DNA from: Candidatus Rokuibacteriota bacterium | GTDB lineage: Bacteria; Methylomirabilota; Methylomirabilia; Rokubacteriales; CSP1-6 | Length of the DNA stretch: 64,000 bases | Direction of reading: 5' to 3' | NCBI GenBank assembly: GCA_003220535.1 | Contig: QHSU01000073.1 | Span: 1-64,000, forward strand | Part shown: piece after piece, positions 34,119-40,921 of the stretch | Numbering within the stretch: the first letter of the stretch is position 1 | Layout of the letters: each line of letters begins with the position of its first letter | Notes under the pieces: model-generated | Told to the model about the DNA's origin: nothing | The model's input: only the letters and a program-made list of their open reading frames with translations | The model's database searches: none | Translations under genes and position numbers: made by a program

Positions 34119-34369
34119 CTCATCACGCCTCGCCGGAGTTCTGGGCCTCGTATCGGAACCTTCTGCCGGAGATCCAGAGACTCGCCGATCAGGCTTTCGA
34201 GCGCCTCAAGCAGGACCCGCGGCACCCGGCCCTTCGGTTCAAGAAGACCGGAGACGTCTGGTCGGCGCGGGTAGGCAGCCGCCACCGCGCCTTGGCCATC
34301 GAGGTGGACGACGGGCTCGTCTGGTTCTGGATCGGGAGCCACGCCGAATACGACAGACTGCTCGGCTGA
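34115..34369 (+). CDS. RelE/ParE-family toxin, probable CTG start
   Basis: Eighty-four residues. The sequence from the first codon reads LTHHASPEFWASYRNLLPEI, then ADQAFERLKQDPRHPALRFK. RHRALAIEVDDGLVWFWIGS and HAEYDRLLG follow. This matches RelE-fold toxins paired with the preceding antitoxin family. Relatives normally start with Met exactly where a CTG stands (34115-34117, in a CTGA overlap with the antitoxin stop). An in-frame TAA lies 15 bp upstream and no ATG, GTG or TTG occurs between, so CTG is the only plausible start. The gene is easily missed by standard gene finders. Confidence 0.72.
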   Translation: MTHHASPEFWASYRNLLPEIQRLADQAFERLKQDPRHPALRFKKTGDVWSARVGSRHRALAIEVDDGLVWFWIGSHAEYDRLLG

Positions 34370-34373
34370 GACC

Positions 34374-34553
34374 TCAGCTCGCTCTCCTGAACAAAGCGTA
34401 GCGCTCGGCCAGGAAGTCGCGATTGGGCTTGAGGTGATAGGCACGCGGTACAGGGATGCGCCGGCCTTGAAAGCCCTGCAGGCCATGCTGGAGCATCGGC
34501 CCGTCGATTTCCTCTAGTACGTTGAGGCGCACGGTGACGTCGAGGTCCGCGTG
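34374..34553 (-). pseudogene. C-terminal fragment, possibly of an HNH-type restriction endonuclease
   Basis: This minus-strand frame ends at 34374 and reads VRLNVLEEIDGPMLQHGLQG, then FQGRRIPVPRAYHLKPNRDF and LAERYALFRRAS. The style (DGPML..GL...HG..I..P) recalls the C-terminus of putative HNH restriction endonucleases, which I recall only loosely. No N-terminal part is present: upstream it runs into the truncated HEPN gene in a different frame. A remnant. Confidence 0.35.
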
Positions 34554-34672
34554 ACGCCGATGAGGTAGCGGTCGAGCCCTGACCGCTTGAGGCCGGCGAA
34601 CTCGTTCGCGTCCGGCGCCTCCTTGCGCAGGGCCTTGCCCGGTCCACAGAGGTTGTCAAGCGGCGAGGCCAC
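34514..34672 (-). pseudogene. truncated HEPN protein, partner of the MNT nucleotidyltransferase
   Basis: From a GTG at 34672, overlapping the nucleotidyltransferase stop by 17 bp, the frame gives MASPLDNLCGPGKALRKEAP, then DANEFAGLKRSGLDRY. This is the N-terminus of HEPN-domain proteins that follow MNT genes. Right after SGLDRY the match stops and the frame ends at codon 53. The rest of the HEPN domain, including the R-x4-H ribonuclease motif, is gone, replaced by an unrelated fragment. The toxin of this pair is therefore lost. Confidence 0.65.
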
Positions 34673-35288
34673 GCTCGTCGCCAATCAGCCACAGCTTGGG
34701 CTGCGCCAGTACTCGCGTCACGAACGCATTGTCCTGCTTGAGCCGCTTGGACAACTCCTTCGAGGTATAGATAGTCGGCGCGACCTTCCGTCCGAGCTGA
34801 GCCGAGGCGCCTTCTAAGGCGGCGAAGAGATCGGCGTAGGTCAGGCGGTCGCTGACGACCATCAGATCGATGTCGCTGGCGGCGGTGTCCTGGTCTTTGG
34901 CGATCGATCCGTAGACAAACGCGGCGCGGATGCTTCGCGAGACGGGTGCCAGCGCCGCGCGCAGGACGTCCGCCAGCCCCGACGTCTTGAGCACGAGCGC
35001 CCGCAGCTCTGCGAACACTGGCGAACCGGCATTTGCCTGATAGTGCTTTTGATTGCCGACACGGGCAACGACCACCAGGCCGGAGGCCTCCAGCCACGCG
35101 AGCTCGCGCTGCACGGCGCCGGTACCGGAGCGCGCCAAGCCTATCACCTCGTTGGCGTAGAAGCTCCGGTGGGGATTGCCGAAGAGCACGCCGAGCACGC
35201 GCTGCTGGACCTTGGCAAACAGCGCGTCGGCCAGGCCGGGGGGTGGCGCCGCCGGAAGCTGCTTTCGGCGAGTCCGATTCATTCCCAT
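34656..35288 (-). CDS. MNT-type nucleotidyltransferase with N-terminal winged HTH (antitoxin)
   Basis: A 210-residue protein. An N-terminal winged helix-turn-helix (about 20-80: KVQQRVLGVLFGNPHRSFYA, then NEVIGLARSGTGAVQRELAW) precedes a minimal nucleotidyltransferase domain. The catalytic motif is YGSIAKDQDTAASDIDLMVV (GS-x10-DxD). ATG at 35288 (or 35282) is chosen because it lies just after two direct repeats that look like an operator. MNT enzymes AMPylate or otherwise silence a HEPN ribonuclease toxin. Here the adjacent HEPN gene is truncated, so the antitoxin survives alone. Confidence 0.82.
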   Translation of the reverse strand: MGMNRTRRKQLPAAPPPGLADALFAKVQQRVLGVLFGNPHRSFYANEVIGLARSGTGAVQRELAWLEASGLVVVARVGNQKHYQANAGSPVFAELRALVLKTSGLADVLRAALAPVSRSIRAAFVYGSIAKDQDTAASDIDLMVVSDRLTYADLFAALEGASAQLGRKVAPTIYTSKELSKRLKQDNAFVTRVLAQPKLWLIGDERGLAA

Positions 35289-35289
35289 G

Positions 35290-35319
35290 CTGGGTATGAT
35301 AAACCCCGCCCTGGGTATG
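35290..35319 (-). promoter_or_regulatory. paired 9-bp direct repeats upstream of MNT gene, candidate operator
   Basis: CTGGGTATG occurs on the plus strand at 35290-35298 and again at 35311-35319, exactly 21 bp apart, about two helical turns. The repeats sit immediately before the start of the HTH-containing nucleotidyltransferase. This arrangement fits self-repression by the winged HTH domain; it is inference. Confidence 0.45.
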
Positions 35320-35402
35320 TTCCAAGGACGGAGCGAACTCCTCTTGGACCTCGGCACCCAGGATGACTCTGGCCCACGCAAGCGGGATGGCGCCGGCGAG
35401 TG

Positions 35403-36009
35403 TCAACGAGCCGGCACGGGCTTTTCCCGAGTGGCAAAGTCGACCGCAACAACGACGAGATCCTTGAAGGCGCGAGCCCCGAACAACGTCCCGTAGTTTC
35501 TGCGAATACACGATCGCTTCGGCGCTCAAGAGCTGGAAGGTTCGATATAGCTCAGCGAGCGTAGGCTGCCTGGCGACTCTGACCAGGGCGTCGGTCAGCG
35601 CGATCAACAGTTGCCGGGGACCGTCGCCGTGGATGTAGGCGTCGGTTCCCCCGAGATCGCTCAGTGTCTGCTGGACCCTAAACGGGCGCGCCTCCAGAAG
35701 GAACCACTGATGAGCGGGGCGCCAGCGGGCGGTGGCAACAGCCAGGCCGACTTCGAAAGGCATGTTGAACCGCGGCGCGCCGCGGGAGAGTTGAACCCGA
35801 CTGAGGTCGTGGAAGGAGTATCGGCATGCCGAGATCAGCTCGAGGATGCGGTCTAGCCGCCGTTTAGGGCCGGGGATCTCGAGCGTGGCCCGAGGGCGAA
35901 GCCCGAAGGCGCAGAGACCAGCGATCAGCGCGACGAACAATTTCTCGTAGCGTGGATCGTAGGGGACGTTGAGGAAGACGTTCTGAGGCGAGTATCGCTC
36001 AGCGATCGG
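35403..36009 (-). pseudogene. deoxyribosyltransferase/TIR-like protein, copy 1 (frameshifted)
   Basis: The frame follows the TGA of the small gene and reads SPQNVFLNVPYDPRYEKL, LISACRYSFHDLSR and RFNMPFEVGLAVATARW. The PFEVGLAVA stretch with its Glu, and the early FLNVPYD, recall nucleoside deoxyribosyltransferase/TIR-like folds; this is inference. Compared with copy 2 (39835-40440), one extra base occurs at about 35507-35515. The last 35 residues are therefore out of frame; in the corrected frame it ends TREKPVPAR at 35403. No ATG/GTG/TTG precedes the conserved N-terminus: the only such codon is a TTG at 35940, inside the domain. Confidence 0.6.
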
Positions 36010-36201
36010 TCAGCTTCGGGGTGCCGTGCGCCGCCTCGTTGCGGTCCGCTTCCTGGTGCTCCGCTTGTCGTGACGTGCCAGGGCCTCGGTGACCATCGCC
36101 CGGAGCTCCCGGTAGCGCTTGGCCGAGACGCCGAGCACCCGGGCGGTCGCGGCAGGCGTGGGGTAGGGGGTCGTGATCACCGCGCGCGGTCGCAACGCCA
36201 T
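36010..36201 (-). CDS. small basic HTH-like protein, copy 1
   Basis: Sixty-three residues: MALRPRAVITTPYPTPAATA, then RVLGVSAKRYRELRAMVTEA, then a tail dense in Arg, Lys and Thr. The central part looks like a helix-turn-helix; the tail looks like a nucleic-acid-binding extension. Its TGA stop is in frame with the following deoxyribosyltransferase/TIR-like sequence, separated by only two codons from the region that should start it. A second copy with 85-90 percent identity lies at 40441-40632. Family unknown. Confidence 0.6.
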   Translation of the reverse strand: MALRPRAVITTPYPTPAATARVLGVSAKRYRELRAMVTEALARHDKRSTRKRTATRRRTAPRS

Positions 36202-36373
36202 GGCCCCACCTCTACGCAGCGAAGGATTTTCGTGTCAACGAGCCCGGAAGGATACATCGGAGCCAGCACGTCGACGTAGGCCTGGGGAGTTTGCCCGGCG
36301 ACGTGACGGGAGTCGAGTACAATCCAGGACCGACGCTATCTCGACCTCGACTCGACTTCCAGAGGAGGCGCAT

Positions 36374-36682
36374 ATGGCTCAGGTGACGTTGCCGCCGTGG
36401 ATCCAACCGCTCCAGAAGCGCGACCCGGAGTTCGTGGACTCGTACATGGCCCAGCGCGAGCGCATCCTGCGCGACGGCGCTATACCAGCGAAGTACAAGA
36501 TCCTCATGACCCTGATCGTCGACGCGATCCAGTCGCACCCGGACGGCGTGGCGAACATAGCCTACCGGGCCCGCGGCGTCGGCGCTTCGGAGGTGGAGAT
36601 TCAGGAGACGGTCGAGGTCGCGTACCTCTTCGGCGGGACGCCGGCGCTGGTGACCGCCATGAACGCGTTCAAGACGTCATAG
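36374..36682 (+). CDS. carboxymuconolactone decarboxylase/AhpD-fold protein
   Basis: A 102-residue all-helical protein with DPEFVDSYMAQRERILRDGA, KYKILMTLIVDAIQSHPDGV and ASEVEIQETVEVAYLFGGTP, the CMD/AhpD fold pattern. It contains no cysteine, so it is not an AhpD-type disulfide peroxidase. It may act like a decarboxylase or as a structural relative. AGAGGAGG at 36361-36368 fixes the ATG at 36374. It meets the methyltransferase gene tail to tail with a 6-bp overlap. Confidence 0.82.
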   Translation: MAQVTLPPWIQPLQKRDPEFVDSYMAQRERILRDGAIPAKYKILMTLIVDAIQSHPDGVANIAYRARGVGASEVEIQETVEVAYLFGGTPALVTAMNAFKTS

Positions 36683-37360
36683 CGGCTTCTTGGTCGAAGG
36701 CTGACAGACGAAGATCTGGTGCGAGTCCCTGAGCTGGGCCTGATGCCGGATCGCCAGGCCGGCCTCGGCCAGCAGCCACCGCCAGTCGTCGGGCGTGTAC
36801 TTGTTGTGCACGGGAAAGAGGCGGAAGCCGCGCCCGGTCTCCGCCTCGCCTTCGCCGAGAACCTCTCGCCGGTACGCGAGATAGGTCGAGAGCGGCTGAC
36901 GAATCCAGTCATGCAAGAGGAAGATTCCGCCGGGCGCGAGCACGCGCCGGATCTCGGAGAGCACGGGCAATGGCTCGTCGAGCACGTGCAGCACGGACGA
37001 CATGCTCACGAGGTGCACGACACCCGCGTCGTGCGGGAGCGGTTGAGTGGTCACGTCGTGAACCGCGAACGCCGGCTTCGGCTCCCGAAACGCGAGCTGC
37101 TGACCATATGCGACCATCGCTGGCGTGACGTCGTAGCCATGCAGGGTCGCCGCCAGAAACCGTTCCCCCAGGTCGCGCAGGAGGAGACCTGGGCCGCACC
37201 CGAGGTCGATCATCACCGGGCGCGGAGGGAGAGCCGGCGCCACGTGCTTGTCGAACAGCTCCCAGAACGTCGCCCCGTAGCGGTCCGCGTGGGTGCTGAC
37301 CATGCGCTGCAAGAGCTGCTCGTCCGACGCGCCACCGATCGATTGGTGGGTCGGCATCAT
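36677..37360 (-). CDS. class I SAM-dependent methyltransferase
   Basis: A 227-residue methyltransferase. SAM-binding motif I is VMIDLGCGPGLLLRDLGERF, the ribose-binding acidic residue lies in LHGYDVTPAMV, and motif IV is in VVHLVSMSSVLHVLDEPLPV. The post-motif GGIFLLHDWIRQPLS is typical of small-molecule methyltransferases (ubiquinone/UbiE-like). The target is not predictable. It is divergent from the SDR gene that follows. Confidence 0.85.
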   Translation of the reverse strand: MMPTHQSIGGASDEQLLQRMVSTHADRYGATFWELFDKHVAPALPPRPVMIDLGCGPGLLLRDLGERFLAATLHGYDVTPAMVAYGQQLAFREPKPAFAVHDVTTQPLPHDAGVVHLVSMSSVLHVLDEPLPVLSEIRRVLAPGGIFLLHDWIRQPLSTYLAYRREVLGEGEAETGRGFRLFPVHNKYTPDDWRWLLAEAGLAIRHQAQLRDSHQIFVCQPSTKKPL

Positions 37361-37429
37361 TGACCTCCCAGGCTATAGGACCCGTAGTACCCGCTGTCTG
37401 ACCCGAAGTTACAACGGAGGATACGCCAA

Positions 37430-38179
37430 ATGGACCTAGGACTGACCGGCCGAGTCGCCATCGTCACGGGAGGCAGCAGGGGGATCGGCAAAGCCATCGC
37501 CCTTCAGCTCGCGTCGGAGGGCGTCGACGTGGCGATCTGCGCGCGCCAGCGAAGCGCCCTGGACGAGGCGGCCAAGGACCTCGAGAAGCAGACCGGCCGG
37601 CGCATCCTGCCGATCGTGGCCGACACGACGAACTCAGAGTCCGTCGCCCACCTGGTGGACGCGACGCTAAAGGCCCTGGGCCGCATCGACGTCCTGGTGA
37701 ACAACGCCTCGACCCCGGGTGGCATGGTGCGTGGTCCCTTGGCTGAGGCCGACGAGAAGACCCTGCTCGAGGACATCGACACCAAAGTGGTCGGCTACAT
37801 GCGCTGCGCCAAGGCGGTCGCGCCTCACATGCAGAAGAGCCGCTGGGGCCGGATCATCAACATCGGCGGGCTGTCCGGACGGCGTTCCGGCAACATCAGC
37901 GGCTTGCGCAACGCCGCAATCGTGCACTTGACCAAGACTCTCGCCGACGAGCTCGGCACCCACGGTATCACGGTGAACCTCGTCCATCCCGGCCAGACGC
38001 GCACGGAGCGCACAGACGCGGAGACCGAGCGCCGGGCGGCGAGCAACGCCATCCGCCGCATCGTCGATGCGCAAGAGATTGGCCACGTCGTGACGTTCTT
38101 GGCGTCGACGAAGGCCGCGAACGTCACCGGCGTGGCCATTGACGCCAGCGGCGGGTCGATCCCGGTGATGTTTCAGTAA
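37430..38179 (+). CDS. short-chain dehydrogenase/reductase with non-canonical active site
   Basis: A 249-residue Rossmann-fold SDR. The cofactor motif is TGGSRGIG (13-20), with NNAS at 91-94. The usual catalytic Tyr-x3-Lys is absent: aligned on the downstream LTKTLADEL, the Tyr and Lys places are Ser157 and Asn161 (GNISGLRNAAIVHLTKTLA). It is therefore either catalytically altered or inactive as a classic dehydrogenase. ACGGAGG precedes the ATG. Two degraded relatives lie at 30481-30590 and 40918-41371. Confidence 0.88.
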   Translation: MDLGLTGRVAIVTGGSRGIGKAIALQLASEGVDVAICARQRSALDEAAKDLEKQTGRRILPIVADTTNSESVAHLVDATLKALGRIDVLVNNASTPGGMVRGPLAEADEKTLLEDIDTKVVGYMRCAKAVAPHMQKSRWGRIINIGGLSGRRSGNISGLRNAAIVHLTKTLADELGTHGITVNLVHPGQTRTERTDAETERRAASNAIRRIVDAQEIGHVVTFLASTKAANVTGVAIDASGGSIPVMFQ

Positions 38180-38332
38180 GGCTCAGCAACTCACTGAAAG
38201 CTACTTGACACACCCTCTGTTCCGGCCCATCGTTTCGCGCATCGAGCGACTCGCGTGGCAGCCCACGTGATTGAGAGCCCTCCTCAGGCACGGGGGCGAT
38301 GAGCGGCGGGGGCCAGGTAGCGGAGGTGCTCC

Positions 38333-39433
38333 ATGAAGTTCCTGGTTATTCCCGCTCTCGTATGCGCTCTGTCCGCCGGCCAAGCTCTCGCGACTACACT
38401 TTATGAGCAGTTCAACCTCGTCTCCGATATCCCGGGCATGGCCGCCGTAACAGACCCGAACCTGAAAAACCCGTGGGGCGTGTCATTCACCGCGACGAGC
38501 CCCTTCTGGGTGTCCGACGCGGGCGCAAATGTCGCCACTCTTTACACTGGAGCGGGCGTGCCCAATGCGCTCGTGGTCTCGATTCCGGCACAAGAGCCCA
38601 CCGGACAAGTCGCGAACCCGACCACGGGGTTCACCCCGACGCCAGGGAATCCCGCCCGATTCATTTTCGCCGCGACCGACGGCTCGATCTCCGGGTGGAA
38701 TCCCAGCGTCAATGGGACGGCTGCCATCGTCAAGGTGCTTGCTTCGCCGAACAATGCGTACACGGGACTGGCGCTGGCGAGCAACGGGGCGGAAACGTTT
38801 CTCTACGCGGCGAACTTCAAGAGCGGCCACATCGACGTGTATAACTCGAACTTCGCCCCGACGACGCTTGGCGGCTCCTTCACCGACCCGACACTGCCCT
38901 CAGGTTATGCGCCGTTCAATGTCGAGCTGGTCGCAGGAAATCTCTACGTGGAGTACGCCAAGGTGGCGCCGTCCGGAGACGAGGCCCCCGGGCCGGGCTT
39001 TGGGTTCGTCAGCGTCTTCGATACGAACGGCAATTTTGTTCGTCGCCTGATCTCCGCCGGACCGCTGAATGCGCCGTGGGGCATTACCATCGCGCCGACC
39101 GCCTTTGGCGATTTCAGCAATGAGTTGCTCGTCGGCAACTTCGGCGACGGTCGCATCAACGCCTTCAATCCGATAACCGGCGCCTTCCTGGGTTCGCTGT
39201 CGAACAGCTCCGGCGATCCAATCGAAATCGACGGACTCTGGGCGCTAAAGGTGCGCTCGGGCGGACCCAGCGTCGATCCGAATTGGGTCTATTTCACCGC
39301 CGGGATCAACGACGAAGCAAACGGCTTGTTCGGCGCACTGGCGGTTACGCCGGAACCGGGCACGATGGGCATCCTGGCTTTCGGGGTGGTGACCGCAGCG
39401 GTCGCTGCAAGACGCCGCAGGCGGGCGCGCTGA
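38333..39433 (+). CDS. TIGR03118-family secreted protein with PEP-CTERM sorting signal
   Basis: A 366-residue exported protein. The signal peptide is MKFLVIPALVCALSAGQALA. The body is a beta-propeller-like repeat series (NPWGVSFTATSPFWVSDAGA, NAPWGITIAPTAFGDFSNEL) of the TIGR03118 type. The C-terminus has PEPGTMGILAFGVVTAAVAA followed by an Arg cluster, the three-part PEP-CTERM signal cut by exosortase. A TTGACA at 38205-38210 might be a -35 box, without a convincing -10. No exosortase gene is in the window. Confidence 0.88.
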   Translation: MKFLVIPALVCALSAGQALATTLYEQFNLVSDIPGMAAVTDPNLKNPWGVSFTATSPFWVSDAGANVATLYTGAGVPNALVVSIPAQEPTGQVANPTTGFTPTPGNPARFIFAATDGSISGWNPSVNGTAAIVKVLASPNNAYTGLALASNGAETFLYAANFKSGHIDVYNSNFAPTTLGGSFTDPTLPSGYAPFNVELVAGNLYVEYAKVAPSGDEAPGPGFGFVSVFDTNGNFVRRLISAGPLNAPWGITIAPTAFGDFSNELLVGNFGDGRINAFNPITGAFLGSLSNSSGDPIEIDGLWALKVRSGGPSVDPNWVYFTAGINDEANGLFGALAVTPEPGTMGILAFGVVTAAVAARRRRRAR

Positions 39434-39477
39434 CGAGGCCTCGATCGCCCACGACGATACCGAGGTCATCCTGCTAG

Positions 39478-39672
39478 TTACTGCCGCCGCGCGGTCAGCC
39501 GGGTCGTCCACCAGCCAGACGCTAGCCGCGTCGCCGCTGCCACTCTGCCGGATCCCGACTCGCGTGGAAGGAACTCAAGGCCCAGCCCGCGCTGCTCGCT
39601 CTCGTACCACTGGTACGTCGCCGCGACGTCGCGATCGACTCGCGGCTCGGCAACCAGCCGATACTCCGTCAC
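39478..39672 (-). pseudogene. ParE-type toxin, N-terminal fragment
   Basis: From a GTG at 39672 the frame reads VTEYRLVAEPRVDRDVAATY, then QWYESEQRGLGLEFL, the first third of ParE/RelE-fold toxins. After that it loses the family pattern and ends at 39478. The GTG overlaps the TGA of an upstream antitoxin-like frame, the usual toxin-antitoxin coupling. A broken toxin. Confidence 0.6.
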
Positions 39673-39785
39673 CGATCCTGGTTTGTCAGGCGACCGAGCA
39701 CGTCGCGCGCGGGCCGCGCGCGGCTGGGATCTCGGCGATACTCGGCAAGCCGATCTTCGGCAAGGATAGGATGCGACTCCGGCAC
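39669..39785 (-). CDS. short antitoxin-like frame preceding the ParE fragment
   Basis: From a GTG at 39785 the frame gives 38 residues: MPESHPILAEDRLAEYRRDP, then SRARPARDVLGRL. The LAEYRRDP and RP..DVL pattern resembles the C-terminal half of putative addiction-module antitoxins. Its stop overlaps the toxin-fragment GTG. It may be truncated at the N-terminus. Coding is plausible but not certain. Confidence 0.4.
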   Translation of the reverse strand: MPESHPILAEDRLAEYRRDPSRARPARDVLGRLTNQDR

Positions 39786-39834
39786 CGGACCAGTTCGTCG
39801 AGGCTTGCGTCACCGCGCTCGCCGGCGAGGCTTC

Positions 39835-40440
39835 TCAACGAGCCGGCAGGGGCTTTTCCCGAGTGGCGAAGTCGACCGCAACAACGACGAGATCCTTGAA
39901 GGCGCGAGCCCCGAACAACGTCCTGTAGTTTCTGCGAATACCAACCGCTTCAGCGCTCAAGAGCTGGAAGAGTCGATAGAGCTCGTCGAGCGTAGGCTGC
40001 TTGCCAGCTCTGACCAGGGCGTCGGTCAGCGCGATCAACAGTTGCCGGGGGCGGTCACCGTGGATATAGGCGTCGGTTCCTCCGCGATCGCTCAGTGTCT
40101 GCTGGACCCTGTACGGGCGCGCCTCCAGGAGGAACCACTGGTGAGCGGGGCGCCAGCGGGCGGTGGCGACGGCCAGGCCGACTTCGAAGGGCATGTTGAA
40201 CCGAGGCGCACGGCGGGAGAGTTGAACCCGACTGAGGTCATGGAAGGAATATCGGCACGCCGAGATCAGCCCGAGGATGCGGTCCAGCCGTTGTGTAGGG
40301 CCTGGGATCTCGAGTGTCGCTCGAGGGCGAAGCCCGAAGGCGCAGAGGCCGGCGATCAGCGCGACGAAGAGTTTCTCGTACCGGGGATCGTAGGGGACGT
40401 TGAGGAAGACGTTCTGAGGTGAATATCGCTTAGCGATCGG
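39835..40440 (-). CDS. deoxyribosyltransferase/TIR-like protein, copy 2, no standard start codon
   Basis: An open frame of about 200 codons directly after the TGA of the small HTH-like gene: SPQNVFLNVPYDPRYEKLFV, LISACRYSFHDLSRVQLS, RFNMPFEVGLAVATARWRPA, and LVVVAVDFATREKPLPAR at the end. The first ATG is only at 40194, inside the conserved domain. The natural start would be near codons CCG-ATC-GCT after the stop, where no ATG, GTG or TTG exists. Synthesis may use AUC, or UGA readthrough from the small gene (both in the same frame; UGA followed by C is a leaky context). The fold assignment is inferred from the FEVGLA Glu motif; such proteins often cleave NAD or nucleosides in defence. Confidence 0.55.
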   Translation of the reverse strand, partial: PIAKRYSPQNVFLNVPYDPRYEKLFVALIAGLCAFGLRPRATLEIPGPTQRLDRILGLISACRYSFHDLSRVQLSRRAPRFNMPFEVGLAVATARWRPAHQWFLLEARPYRVQQTLSDRGGTDAYIHGDRPRQLLIALTDALVRAGKQPTLDELYRLFQLLSAEAVGIRRNYRTLFGARAFKDLVVVAVDFATREKPLPAR

Positions 40441-40632
40441 TCAGGTTCGGCGTGCCGTGCGCCGCCTCGTTGCGGCCCGTTTCCTGGCGCTCTGCCTATG
40501 GTGACGTGCCAGGGCTTCGGTGACCATCGCCCGGAGCTCGCGGTAGCGCTTGGCCGAGATGCCGAGTACCCGGGCCGTCGCGGCAGGCGTCGGGTAAGGG
40601 GTGGTGATCACCGCGCGCGGGCGCAACGCCAT
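40441..40632 (-). CDS. small basic HTH-like protein, copy 2
   Basis: Sixty-three residues, the homologue of 36010-36201: MALRPRAVITTPYPTPAATA, then RVLGISAKRYRELRAMVTEA, and an Arg/Lys/Thr tail. Differences are mostly in the tail. It again ends in a TGA in frame with the deoxyribosyltransferase/TIR-like sequence, so the arrangement is conserved between copies. Unknown family; DNA or RNA binding is likely from composition. Confidence 0.6.
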   Translation of the reverse strand: MALRPRAVITTPYPTPAATARVLGISAKRYRELRAMVTEALARHHRQSARKRAATRRRTARRT

Positions 40633-40687
40633 GGACTCACTCTACGCAGCGAGGGATTTTCGTGTCAACGTGCTCAGAAGGATACAG

Positions 40688-40921
40688 ATCATTCAGCTCG
40701 GCGGCTTTCTTCTGGCGTTCGTGCTCTCGGGGCTGATCTTCCCGGTCGAGAACATCCCCGCGGGGCTTCGCTGGCTGTCCAACCTGGTCCAGGCGCGCTA
40801 CTACATCGTGATCGTGCGCGACGCGCTCTTGCAGGGCGCCGGATGGCCCGCGGTGCGGCGGCAGCTCCCGCCCATCTGCGCCATCGGCCTCGTGTTCTAC
40901 GCACGCCGGGTGGCGTGGTGA
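40688..40921 (+). pseudogene. ybhS-like permease fragment
   Basis: The translation IQLGGFLLAFVLSGLIFPVE, NIPAGLRWLSNLVQARYYIV and IVRDALLQGAGWPAVR matches the last third of the YbhS-like permease at 28215-29321, up to AIGLVFY.RRVAW. No start or upstream part exists. It is joined at the 3' side to an SDR fragment. Confidence 0.85.

Larger units (their letters stand above)
35403..36258. repeat. long direct repeat, copy 1 (pair with 39835-40685)
   Basis: About 850 bp containing the small HTH-like gene and the deoxyribosyltransferase/TIR-like gene recurs 4.4 kb downstream in the same orientation. Similarity begins at the shared stop region TCAACGAGCCGGCA and ends past the small gene start at GATTTTCGTGTCAACG and GAAGGATACA. 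Copies differ by scattered substitutions and a few indels, so the duplication is not very recent. Confidence 0.85.
39835..40685. repeat. long direct repeat, copy 2 (pair with 35403-36258)
   Basis: The second copy of the 850-bp two-gene module. Its left end abuts the antitoxin/ParE remnants and its right end abuts a ybhS-like fragment, so both borders coincide with breaks in other genes. Confidence 0.85.

Noticed and set aside
34189..35940. A 583-codon minus-strand frame
   Set aside because: Its first third is real (deoxyribosyltransferase/TIR-like), but after the extra base near 35510 it runs antisense or out of frame through the MNT and HEPN genes.
36010..36012. UGA as a selenocysteine codon joining the two genes
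   Set aside because: No SECIS-like hairpin was apparent after the UGA, and the position is between domains. Readthrough or reinitiation is simpler.
38205..38233. Complete sigma-70 promoter before the PEP-CTERM gene
   Set aside because: TTGACA is present but the sequence 17 bp later is a poor -10, so it was not listed as a feature.
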